Assembly: GCA_031216755.1 (NCBI GenBank)
Contig: JARUHG010000003.1
Span: 1-64,000, forward strand
Direction: 5' to 3'
Source: Lysobacter arvi
GTDB taxonomy: Bacteria > Pseudomonadota > Gammaproteobacteria > Xanthomonadales > Xanthomonadaceae
Length of the DNA stretch: 64,000 nt
The translations under genes and the position numbers were made by a program. Of this stretch, positions 19,779 to 28,541 are shown piece by piece. Each line of letters starts with the position of its first letter. The stretch's first letter is position 1. The notes under the pieces are model-generated. The model ran no database searches. It worked only from the letters and a program-made list of their open reading frames with translations, and was not told where the DNA came from.

Positions 19779-21044
19779 TCAGACCTCGTCGGCTTGGATG
19801 GAAGATGCGCGCCGCTTGAGCAGCTCGCGCAGGGGAAGACGCAGTTCGTCGAGCGCGGCGATCGCCGAGCGCCCGAGCGAGTCGTCGCGGCACGGCAGCA
19901 CCGCTTCGGCGACCGGAATGCGCAACTGGCAGGCTTCGTACAGCTCGGCCAGCGAAAGCTCGTCCAGGTCGCGCGTGAGCAGCCACTCGCCGGTCTCCGC
20001 GCGACGCACGACGTTGATGGTGTTCAGTTGCGCCAGCATCTGCTGCACCAGCGCGTCGGTGAGCATCGGCTCCATCGCTTCGATCTCGTCGCTGTGCAAC
20101 CCGCGGCCCTGTTTGCGCACTTCGTTGAAGCGGGCCAGCAGGCGCAGCAGGCCATAGATCTCGAAGCCCAGCGGCAGGCGCATGCCGACCGGCTGGTAGC
20201 GGAACTCCGACATCGACGAGGCCAGCGAAGCCCCGAGCAGGATGGCGACCCAGCTCAGGTAGATCCACAGCAGGAAGATCGGCACGAAGGCGAGCGTGCC
20301 GTAGATCTTCGAATACGAGTTGAAGTTGCCCAGGTACAGGCCGATGCCCCACTTCACCATCTCGAACAGCACCGCCGCCAGCGCTGCGCCGGCGAACGCG
20401 TGGCGCCAGTGGATCGTGCGGTGGGGCACCACGCGGTAGACCGCCGCGAAGGCCAGCAACTCCAGCGTCATCGGCGACAGGCGCAGCATCAGCGTCTGCA
20501 GCGTGCGGCCGGCTTCGGTCTCGAACATCGACATCGCGAAGAACTTCGCCGATAGCGCCAGGCTCGCCGCGGCCATCAACGCGCCCAACGTCAGCACCGT
20601 CCAGTACACGAGGAAGCGGCCGATGCGCGGGCGCGCCGATTCCACCCGCCAGATGCGGTTGAACGCCGATTCCACGCCGTTGAGCGTGATCAGCAGCGAC
20701 ACGACCAGCGCGATCACGCCCGCGGCCGTCAGCTGGCCGGCGTTCGCCGAGAACTGCTTGAGGTAGGCCTCCACCGAGCGCGCCGCGCTGGGCACGAAGT
20801 TGGAGAAGATGTAATCGCTGAGCCGGTCGCTCCATTCGCCGAACACCGGGAACGCCGACAGCACGCCGAACACCACCATCGACAGCGGCACCAGCGCGAA
20901 CACCGTCGTGTAGGCCAGCGCGCCGGCGGCCTGGAACAGGTTGTCCTCGAGGAAGCGTCGCGCCAGGAAACGGAAGAACGTGCCGACACGGGCGCGGTCG
21001 CGCGCGCGGTCGCTCCAGCGATACAGGGTGTTCAGTGGCTCCAT
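19779..21044 (-). CDS. YihY/BrkB family inner-membrane protein
   Basis: A 421-residue polytopic membrane protein: about 6 hydrophobic segments between residues 40 and 290 (for example LAYTTVFALVPLSMVVFGVL, AAGVIALVVSLLITLNGVE, FVPIFLLWIYLSWVAILLG) then a soluble C-terminal part of about 120 residues. The pattern FQAAGALAYTTVFALVP, NRIWRVE and IYGTLAFVPIFLLWIYLSW is diagnostic of the YihY (formerly ribonuclease BN mis-annotation) family. Molecular function is not established. The start at 21044 (MEPLNTLYRW) fits the family; the longer open frame upstream does not. It leads a unit with the TlpA-like and acyP genes. Confidence 0.92.
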   Translation of the reverse strand: MEPLNTLYRWSDRARDRARVGTFFRFLARRFLEDNLFQAAGALAYTTVFALVPLSMVVFGVLSAFPVFGEWSDRLSDYIFSNFVPSAARSVEAYLKQFSANAGQLTAAGVIALVVSLLITLNGVESAFNRIWRVESARPRIGRFLVYWTVLTLGALMAAASLALSAKFFAMSMFETEAGRTLQTLMLRLSPMTLELLAFAAVYRVVPHRTIHWRHAFAGAALAAVLFEMVKWGIGLYLGNFNSYSKIYGTLAFVPIFLLWIYLSWVAILLGASLASSMSEFRYQPVGMRLPLGFEIYGLLRLLARFNEVRKQGRGLHSDEIEAMEPMLTDALVQQMLAQLNTINVVRRAETGEWLLTRDLDELSLAELYEACQLRIPVAEAVLPCRDDSLGRSAIAALDELRLPLRELLKRRASSIQADEV

Positions 21045-21164
21045 CGGGCGGAGGTTAACCGATGGGGGTGAGAAGGCGCTGATGGCGACCCACTGTTCGC
21101 GCGCCTTCGAACGCCCGGGCGTTGCGCGTTCGGGCCGCGGGGGGCCACTCAGCCGCACCTGTGA

Positions 21165-22162
<998 letters not shown>

Positions 22163-22311
22163 CTGGGCAGCGAGCGCCCCGGTCTGGCGTGGCCGGTCCA
22201 CGCCGCGCTCGCAGGCCGGGAGGCCACGCGCTGCGGCGCGCCATCGCTGGAAACGCTGATCGCACGAGGCGCGGCTACAATTGCGCGCACATCCCTTGCG
22301 CGCGTACTTCG

Positions 22312-22800
22312 ATGGACCAGCTCTGCATCGTCACCACCGGCGGCACGATCGACAAGATCTACTTCGACGACAAGTCGGACTACCAGATCGGCGAGCCGCA
22401 GATCGGCGGCATCCTGCGCGAGCTGGGCGTGGCGTTCCGCTTCAACGTGATTCCGATCCTGCGCAAGGATTCGCTGCACATCACGCCCGAGGACCGCGAG
22501 CTCATCCGCGCGACGATCGCCGCGCAGCCGGCCAGGCACGTGCTGCTGACGCACGGCACCGACACCATGGTCGAAACGGCGAAGGTGCTGTCCAGCCTCA
22601 CCGACAAGACCATCGTCCTGACCGGCGCGCTGAGCCCGGCGCGCTTCCGCGGCTCGGATGCCGAATTCAACGTCGGTTGCGCCGTCGGCGCCGTGCAGTC
22701 GCTGCCGCCGGGCGTCTACATCGCCATGAACGGCCGCATCTGGGACCCGACGAAGGTCCGCAAGAACGTCGACGCCAACCGCTTCGAGCAGATCGGATGA
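22312..22800 (+). CDS. Half-length asparaginase-like protein
   Basis: A 162-residue protein equal to only the N-terminal domain of L-asparaginases (full enzymes are about 330 residues). Both catalytic triads of that domain are present: TTGGTIDK near the start (first threonine) and LTHGTDTM (second Thr-Asp pair). The C-terminal domain that normally completes the active site is absent, and the frame ends in a clean TGA 6 bp before a terminator hairpin, so this is a real short gene and not a break. It may act as a dimer with a different substrate, or have another role. It stands alone after wrbA; a TACAAT at 22276-22281 may be a -10 box. Confidence 0.85.
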   Translation: MDQLCIVTTGGTIDKIYFDDKSDYQIGEPQIGGILRELGVAFRFNVIPILRKDSLHITPEDRELIRATIAAQPARHVLLTHGTDTMVETAKVLSSLTDKTIVLTGALSPARFRGSDAEFNVGCAVGAVQSLPPGVYIAMNGRIWDPTKVRKNVDANRFEQIG

Positions 22801-22834
22801 AAAAAGGCCCCGGCGAGGCCGGGGCCGAGGATGC
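22801..22834 (-). terminator. Rho-independent terminator of the M72-like protease gene
   Basis: A perfect 9-bp stem GGCCCCGGC/GCCGGGGCC (22806-22826) with a 3-nt loop. Read on the minus strand it is followed by a run of T (complement of AAAAAA at 22800-22805), so it ends transcription of the gene stopping at 22907. On the plus strand it is not followed by T. Confidence 0.75.
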
Positions 22835-22906
22835 CGCGCGGGAGAGGAGAACGCGGCATCGGCGCGCGCCCGCAAGGCGTCGGGCGCGCGCGTTCGCAGT
22901 GCAGCG

Positions 22907-24517
22907 TCAGAACGTGATCGACCAGCTGTTGATGTAGCCGGTATCGCCGGCGGCGTTGTCGTTCACGCGCAGCCTCCACGTTCCGTTGAGCGGTTCGCTC
23001 GTCAGGCTCTTCGTGTAGGTGCCGACGAGGTTGTCGGCGCTGCCGCCGGTGCGGTTGTGGATGTTGTAGAGCGTGCCGTCCGGTGCGACCAGGTCCACCT
23101 TCAGATCGCCGCGATACGTGTGGACGATGTTGACGTTGATGGAGGCGTTGCTCGGCGCATTGCCGGTGCGGCCGGACACGGCGATCGGGCTGTCGACGGT
23201 GGTGTTGTCGCTGATCGCGTAGTCGGTGGCGTTGCTGTAGGTCTGCGTGCCGCCGCCGGTGCTGCCGCTACGGAACGCGGCGATCGTCGCCTTGGTGTTC
23301 ACCAGCACGCGCTGGTTGTGGCTGGTGGACGCGGTGCCCATCGCGACGCCGCCGTAGGTGACGTCCGGATTCGACCAGTAGTTCAGGCGCGGGCAGCCGC
23401 CGCTGCAGTCGTACGCCATGATGGTGCGCCAGGCGTTGTTCGGCGCGCGATAGCCGTGTCCGTACGCGTACGGCGAGGTGCTCGGGTCGGTCGCCGGATC
23501 GTGGCGCGCCGACTGCAGGTGGCCGACTTCGTGCGCGAAGGAGTAATAGCCCGTCGCGCAATCCCAGTACGCGGTGGCGAAGGCCGTCGTCGCGCTCGAA
23601 CCGATGCCCGACGCCAGGCCGCACGCGGAACCGTCGTTGCCGATCAGCACGGCGACGTCGGCCGCGGTGCTGTCGCGCAGCGCGTGGATGCTGTCCATGT
23701 AACCGTCGGACGTGCCACGGAAGCGCGAGAGGTCGGTGCTCATGCCCACTTCGCTGTAGGACACCGTCGTGTACCCGGCCAGCTCCATGTTGATGCCCAC
23801 GTTCGAGTTGACGTAGCCCTGGTTCGATTCGGCCACGGCGAGCTGCGCCAGCGCCTGCATGTCGCCGCCGTAGGCGGAGACGGCGGCGTTGGTCGCCACG
23901 ACGAGCACGCGGATCGTCGCCGTCGGACCCGGGTCGATCGCGAGCGCGCCGACCATGCCCGTCGGCGCGGCCATGTTGACCTGCGGCAGGTCGCGGAATG
24001 CGGCCGGGTGATCCGGCGGCATCGCGCGCTCGTTGACTTCGATCACCGCGTGGCTGCCGTCGGGCAGCGGCCGGATGCGATACAGCTGGCCGTTCACGCG
24101 CACGTTGCCGGTGACGCCCTGTCCGTGGCGGACGAGGATCACCGAGTTGTTTTCGTCGCGGCGCACTTCGCGCGCGGTCATCGTGCGCGCCTTGCTGGTC
24201 TCGCGCACATGGCCGATCCAGGTGAGGCTGCCATCGGGATTGGCGGTGGTTTTCTCGAGCACGGCGGTGACGTTCTTCAGGCCGAGGTCCAGGCCGATCT
24301 CGGCGTTCTGCGCGCTTACCGCGCCGGGGTCGGCACGCAGCGCGCGCAGCGACATGGACGCCGGGCGCGAGGCGAGCTGGCCGGCGGTGCTGGCCGATTC
24401 GGCCTGCACCTGCGCGGGACCGAGGAACAGCGGCTGCGCGGCGAAGGCGGTGCCGGATACGACGAGTGCGCAGGCGGCGATCGACAGCCGTGCGCGAAGC
24501 GAAGCAGTGCGGTTCAT
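22907..24517 (-). CDS. Secreted metzincin-type metalloprotease (M72-like) with C-terminal P-domain
   Basis: A 536-residue secreted protease. Residues 1-26 are a signal peptide (MNRTASLRARLSIAACALVVSGTAFA); a propeptide of about 170 residues follows; the catalytic domain has the zinc motif HEVGHLQSARHD with His329 and a Met-turn (IMAYDCSGGCP). Note Ser at the place of the conserved Gly of HExxHxxGxxH. The last about 115 residues are a proprotein-convertase P-domain (IVHTYRGDLKVDLVAPDG, LNGTWRLRVNDNAAGDTG). The start gives a clean signal peptide; the longer frame is repeat DNA. It is a tandem partner of the subtilase at 24714, whose P-domain is about three-quarters identical. Confidence 0.88.
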   Translation of the reverse strand: MNRTASLRARLSIAACALVVSGTAFAAQPLFLGPAQVQAESASTAGQLASRPASMSLRALRADPGAVSAQNAEIGLDLGLKNVTAVLEKTTANPDGSLTWIGHVRETSKARTMTAREVRRDENNSVILVRHGQGVTGNVRVNGQLYRIRPLPDGSHAVIEVNERAMPPDHPAAFRDLPQVNMAAPTGMVGALAIDPGPTATIRVLVVATNAAVSAYGGDMQALAQLAVAESNQGYVNSNVGINMELAGYTTVSYSEVGMSTDLSRFRGTSDGYMDSIHALRDSTAADVAVLIGNDGSACGLASGIGSSATTAFATAYWDCATGYYSFAHEVGHLQSARHDPATDPSTSPYAYGHGYRAPNNAWRTIMAYDCSGGCPRLNYWSNPDVTYGGVAMGTASTSHNQRVLVNTKATIAAFRSGSTGGGTQTYSNATDYAISDNTTVDSPIAVSGRTGNAPSNASINVNIVHTYRGDLKVDLVAPDGTLYNIHNRTGGSADNLVGTYTKSLTSEPLNGTWRLRVNDNAAGDTGYINSWSITF

Positions 24518-24596
24518 GGAAGCGTTCTCCTGCGTGGATGGGTGTCCGTTACCGCGGCGCTCGGGCAATGCGCTGGAGTGCGAGCGTCGATGTTTC

Positions 24597-24636
24597 GCCG
24601 ACCCTCGCCCAACCCCTCCCCCGGCGGGAGAGGGGT
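24597..24636. repeat. Palindromic intergenic repeat (CCCCTC...GAGGGG family)
   Basis: GCCGACCCTCGCCCAACCCC followed by a stem-loop of the CCCCTCCC/GGGAGAGGGG type lies in the 196-bp gap between the two secreted protease genes. It is nearly identical (reverse orientation) to 32826-32867. It could also act as a terminator for the subtilase gene, but lacks a T-run. Confidence 0.8.
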
Positions 24637-24713
24637 CCAAGCGAACTGCAAAGCGCTGCGGCAGGCAGACCGCTCCGGAATCCCGGAGCGGGTGTCGCAC
24701 TTCGGCCGATCGA

Positions 24714-26825
24714 TCAGAACGTCACCGACCAGCTGTTGAGGTAGCCGGTGTCGCCCGCCGCGTTGTCGTTCACGCGCAGCTTCCACGTGCCGTTGAGCGG
24801 CTCGCTCGACAGGTTGAACGTCACCGTCTTGTTGACGTTGTCCGCGCTGCCGCCGCTCCGGTTGTGGACGTTGTAGAGGCTGCCGTCCGGCGCGACGAGG
24901 TCCACCTTCAGATCGCCCTGGTAGGTGTGCACGATCGCGACGGTGACCGACGCGCTGGCCGGCGCGTTACCGCTGCGGCCGGACACCGTGATCGGGCTTT
25001 CGACCGTGGTGTTGTCGCCGATCGCGTAATCGGTGCCGTTGGTGTAGGTCTGCGTACCGCCGCCACCGCCTGCGGTGTAACTGCCGGTGAGGCTCAGGCC
25101 CGAGAACGCCGAGTAGCCGCGCACGAGCACGTGGTACGTCCCGGCCTGTGCGGTGGCGATGTTGCAGGTCTCGGCATTGGTGCTGCCTTCGGACTTGCAG
25201 TCGTAGCTCGTCGTGCTCGGCGCGCTGCCGAACTTCACGAACAGGTCGGCATCGCCGCTGCCGCCCGAGGTCACGAACTTCAGCCCCGTGGCGCCGGCCG
25301 GCACGACCAGCGTGTAGCGCAGTTCGGTGCCCGCGCTGCCCGACAGGCCGGTCACCGGAACGCCGTTGGTGAGCGTGCCGGTCGGCGGCGGCGTGGTGCC
25401 GTTGGCCGCGTCGACCACCGCCTTGGCGTTGAGGATGCCCGGACCGATCGTCTGCGACGGCGTGGACGGGAACGCGGTGACGTTCGCCTTGATCAGCGCT
25501 TCGACCTGCGCCGGCGTCTTCGGCGTGGTCGCCACCGACTGCAGCAGCGCGACCACGCCGGCCACGTGCGGCGTCGCCATCGAGGTGCCGTTGTACGACG
25601 CGTAGGTTTCCGAACCCGGTGTGGTCGACCCGGTGTTGAGCGTGGACAGGATGTTCGAGCCCGGCGCGGCGATGTCGATCAGCGAGCCGTAGTTGGAGAA
25701 GCTCGAACGCGCGCCGGTGCTGGTGGTGGAGGCCACCGCGATGACGTTGTTGCAGTTCGCCGGCGAGGCGTTGGACACGTTCACGTTGTCGTTGCCGGCG
25801 GCGATCACCAGCGTGGTGCCGCGCGAGACGGCGCTGTTGATCGCGTTCTGCGTCGTGGTGCCGCACGCGCCGCTGCCGCCGAGGCTGAGGTTGATCACCT
25901 CGGCCGGATTCGCGTTCGCCGGCACGCCGCTGACGGTGCCGCCGGACGCCCAGATGATCGCGTCGGCGATGTCGGAGTCGTAGCCGCCGCAGGTGCCCAG
26001 CACGCGCACCGGCACGATCTTCGCGCCGTACGCCACGCCCGCCACGCCCTTGGCGTTGTTGGTCACCGCGGCGATCGTGCCGGCCACGTGCGTGCCGTGC
26101 CAGCTCGACGGCTGCGCCGCGTGCGAGAAGCCGCACTGGTTCGCGCTGATCCAGTCGCCCGGATCGCTCGGGTCGCTGTCGCGGCCGTTGCCGTCGTTCG
26201 AGACGGCGGTGTCGATGATGAAGTCGTAACCGGGCAGCACGTTCGCCGACAGATCGCTGTGGCTGGTGATGCCGGTGTCGAGCACCGCCACGACCGAGCC
26301 CGCGCCGTTGGTCACGTCCCAGGCCTGGTTGGCCTTGATGCCGTAGGTGCCCGAATAGCCCCACTGCTCGGAATAGCGCGTGTCGTTGGGCGTGATGTAC
26401 GGACGGTTGATCTTGTCGACCTCGACGTATTCGACGTTCGGGTCGGCCGCGATCTGGCGCATCAGCGATTCGGCTTCCACGCGGTCCAGCTTGCGATCGG
26501 CGCGGACGACGTCGGCGCCGGTGGCGGTTCGCCGCACATGCCGCACGCCCAGCGCCTTGCCGGCGCCGGCACTGCGGGCAGCGGAGCTCAGGGCGCTCTG
26601 CAGGGTGGCGGCGTTGGCGCGTTCGGCGCTTCCGTCGCGGTATTTGACGATGAAGCGATCGCTCCCGGCCTGGGCATCGAGCCCGGACAGGTTGACGCGC
26701 GCCTGCTGCGCGAGCGCCGGCGCGGCGAGCGCGGACGACAGGGCGATGGCGGTGGCGATCGAAAGCGCATGCGCGCGGAGACGGCTCGGTCGACGATCGT
26801 TCGTCGGCGTGTGGTGGATCGACAT
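24714..26825 (-). CDS. Secreted subtilisin-like serine protease (S8) with PPC and P-domains
   Basis: A 703-residue secreted subtilase. Order: signal peptide (residues 1 to about 39, ending APALA), I9 propeptide (RFIVKYRDG to about residue 140), S8 catalytic domain with Asp183 in VAVLDTGI, His243 in HGTHVAG and Ser415 in GTSMATPHVAG, a PPC (pre-peptidase C) domain at about 480-575, a glycine linker and a P-domain (about 590-703). All triad residues are present, so it should be active. The architecture is typical of Lysobacter extracellular proteases. It lies upstream of the M72-like protease on the same strand with a 196-bp gap; the gap holds a palindromic repeat. Confidence 0.95.
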   Translation of the reverse strand: MSIHHTPTNDRRPSRLRAHALSIATAIALSSALAAPALAQQARVNLSGLDAQAGSDRFIVKYRDGSAERANAATLQSALSSAARSAGAGKALGVRHVRRTATGADVVRADRKLDRVEAESLMRQIAADPNVEYVEVDKINRPYITPNDTRYSEQWGYSGTYGIKANQAWDVTNGAGSVVAVLDTGITSHSDLSANVLPGYDFIIDTAVSNDGNGRDSDPSDPGDWISANQCGFSHAAQPSSWHGTHVAGTIAAVTNNAKGVAGVAYGAKIVPVRVLGTCGGYDSDIADAIIWASGGTVSGVPANANPAEVINLSLGGSGACGTTTQNAINSAVSRGTTLVIAAGNDNVNVSNASPANCNNVIAVASTTSTGARSSFSNYGSLIDIAAPGSNILSTLNTGSTTPGSETYASYNGTSMATPHVAGVVALLQSVATTPKTPAQVEALIKANVTAFPSTPSQTIGPGILNAKAVVDAANGTTPPPTGTLTNGVPVTGLSGSAGTELRYTLVVPAGATGLKFVTSGGSGDADLFVKFGSAPSTTSYDCKSEGSTNAETCNIATAQAGTYHVLVRGYSAFSGLSLTGSYTAGGGGGTQTYTNGTDYAIGDNTTVESPITVSGRSGNAPASASVTVAIVHTYQGDLKVDLVAPDGSLYNVHNRSGGSADNVNKTVTFNLSSEPLNGTWKLRVNDNAAGDTGYLNSWSVTF

Positions 26826-27334
26826 CTGGTGGAACCCCCGAAGTTGGACTGCGTGATGGAAGGCGGCCTACCGGCATGCGGACACGCCGTGCGACCGGCC
26901 TTGTGTGCGGTCGCCGCGTCGAGGCGGTCGACCGTGCTTCCAGCTGACACCCCCGGTGCCGCAGAGACTGCGACAGCCCGGCATCACGCGATCCGGGGTC
27001 TCGGCGGTCGCCCGCCCCCTGTTCCGCGACCCTGCCTGCGCAGTTGCCGGGACTTCCCCCCGTTCCGGCCCGGTACCGGGCGGGGTACGCCTCCGGCCCG
27101 AAACCGGATCGCGTCTGAACTCAACGCGAGATGTACGCGACGCCCCACCGTTCATCGAAGCGACTGTTAACGCAAAGTCGCCAACTGTGGACGGCGTCAC
27201 CGTTCAGCGGTCGAGGGGTGAAAGGTGCGCCCGGTGGACATCGCAAACGAGAACGCCCCGCGGTGCGGGGCGTCCTGCGCTGCAGCATGACGGCGATGTG
27301 AAAGCGCGCCCGGCGAAGCCGCGGCGTGCGGGCG
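26826..27334. other. Gene-free stretch upstream of the subtilase
   Basis: About 500 bp without a convincing gene. It should hold the promoter of the subtilase (minus strand) and the terminator of sufT (27253-27273). Frames that are open here (26868-27200 minus, 26905-27594 plus) have shadow-like composition. I see no clear promoter hexamers or operator. Confidence 0.6.
27253..27273 (-). terminator. Likely terminator of sufT
   Basis: A perfect 9-bp stem ACGCCCCGC/GCGGGGCGT with loop GGT lies 62 bp beyond the sufT stop. On the minus strand it is followed by TTCTCGTTTGC, a weak T-run. The hairpin is strong but termination efficiency is uncertain. Confidence 0.5.
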
Positions 27335-27892
27335 TCAGAACATGCCCGTCTCGAGGCGCGCGGCCTCGGACATCATCGTGCGGTTCCACGGCGGGTCGAA
27401 CACCAGTTCGACGTCGGCCTCGGCGACGGTGGGGATCATCTCCAGCTTGTCGCGCACGTCGGCGACCAGGATGTCGCCCATGCCGCAGGCCGGCGCGGTC
27501 AGCGTCATGCGCACTTCGACGCGGCGCTGGCCGGGGGTTTCCGGATGCGGAAGGATGCGCGCCTCGTACACCAGCCCCAGGTCGACGACGTTGATCGGGA
27601 TCTCCGGATCGAAGCAGGTGCGCAACTGGCGCCACACCATCTGCTCTACGGCCTCGTCGTCGGCGCCTTCGGGGAGTTCGAGCGGTTCGGGCGGTTCCTT
27701 GCCGATCGCGTCGGCGTCCCGGCCCGCCACGCGGAACAGGTTGCCTTCGACGAACACGGTGTAACTGCCGCCCAGGCCCTGCGTGATGTAACCCACGCTG
27801 CCGGCCGGCAAGGTGACCTGTTCGCCCTGGGGCACCATGACGACGGCGCAATCGCGCTCGAATCGGACGGGTTCGCTGCTGCGGGAATACAT
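27335..27892 (-). CDS. sufT: Fe-S cluster assembly protein SufT
   Basis: A 185-residue protein with an N-terminal domain (about 1-80, GSVGYITQGLGGSYTVFVEGNLFRV) and a C-terminal DUF59/MIP18 domain (about 85-170, FDPEIPINVVDLGLVYE, LTAPACGMGDILVADV, VFDPPWNRTMMS). This pair of segments is typical of the SufT family, which aids maturation of Fe-S proteins. It stands alone here, without other suf genes. The cysteine in PACGMGD is conserved. Ends with EAARLETGMF, normal for the family. Confidence 0.93.
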   Translation of the reverse strand: MYSRSSEPVRFERDCAVVMVPQGEQVTLPAGSVGYITQGLGGSYTVFVEGNLFRVAGRDADAIGKEPPEPLELPEGADDEAVEQMVWRQLRTCFDPEIPINVVDLGLVYEARILPHPETPGQRRVEVRMTLTAPACGMGDILVADVRDKLEMIPTVAEADVELVFDPPWNRTMMSEAARLETGMF

Positions 27893-28069
27893 GCCGGGAA
27901 GATTGGGGTGCCGGGTGGCGGCACAAGAGCGCGCATTCTACCGGCAGCGCCCGCGCCGCGCCGGCCCGCCCGCGCGACGCTGCGTGCCGCCCGCGCACCC
28001 CGCGCCGCGACGCGGTGCTCGGCGGCCTCGCCGGCTATGCTGTGCGGCCTGCCGTTCCCCGAGCGTTCG

Positions 28070-28489
28070 ATGACCCCAGCCGCCCCGCCCGCCCGCCGCG
28101 CCACCTGGTTCTCGTGGTTGCTGTTGCTGCTGGGCGCCTTCGGTTTCGCCGCGATCTGGGTGCTCGCGAGCCTTTACACCGGCCGCCAGCTGGGCTGGAT
28201 GGCGGTGTTCGGCGCGCTCGACATCGCCTGGATGCTGCGCCTGGGCGGCTGGCACCGCGGCGGCGGACGCATGCTCGCCGGCGTCGCCGCGACGGCGGCG
28301 ATCGTGGTCGCGTCGAACTGGTTCATCACCGCCACGCAGCTGGGCGCGATGCTCGGGCTGGATCCGTGGGATTCGGCGATGCGCCTTGGCTGGCACCACG
28401 CGTGGATCCTGGTCGTGCTGGCGAACCACGCGATGGACGCGGTGTGGATCGGCGCCGGGCTGCTCGTCGCGGCGTGGCTGTCGCGCTGA
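28070..28489 (+). CDS. Small membrane protein of unknown function
   Basis: A 139-residue protein with about four hydrophobic helices (FSWLLLLLGAFGFAAIWVLA, WMAVFGALDIAWML, AGVAATAAIVVASNWFI, AWILVVLANHAMDAVWIGAGLLVAAWL). I do not recognise a family with confidence; there is no catalytic or binding motif. The ATG follows the TATGCT-containing upstream sequence directly and lacks a strong ribosome-binding site, so the start is uncertain. It converges with the MocR regulator gene, with a hairpin in the 52-bp gap between the two stops. Confidence 0.72.
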   Translation: MTPAAPPARRATWFSWLLLLLGAFGFAAIWVLASLYTGRQLGWMAVFGALDIAWMLRLGGWHRGGGRMLAGVAATAAIVVASNWFITATQLGAMLGLDPWDSAMRLGWHHAWILVVLANHAMDAVWIGAGLLVAAWLSR

Positions 28490-28513
28490 GGCTGCGTCAC
28501 TGCAACTGAAAAC

Positions 28514-28541
28514 GTCGCCTCTCCCGTGAGCGGAAGAGGCC
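28514..28541 (-). terminator. Terminator-like hairpin between 28070 gene and MocR gene
   Basis: GCCTCT (28517-28522) pairs with AGAGGC (28535-28540), with CCG/CGG extending the stem past a mismatch and loop TGAG. On the minus strand it is followed by GACGTTTTCAG, so it can serve the MocR gene ending at 28542; it lies between two convergent genes. Confidence 0.45.

Noticed and set aside
22273-22281. TACAAT, TAGAAT and TATGCT hexamers before several genes as promoters
   Set aside because: No matching -35 at 16-18 bp in most cases (for example 8309, 10907, 22276, 59154); kept only as remarks.
24033-27170. 1045-codon plus-strand frame
   Set aside because: Antisense to the two proteases with complete catalytic motifs.
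26868-27200. 110-codon minus-strand frame upstream of the subtilase
   Set aside because: Arg/Gly/Pro-rich with no motif and no ribosome-binding site; composition of non-coding high-GC DNA.
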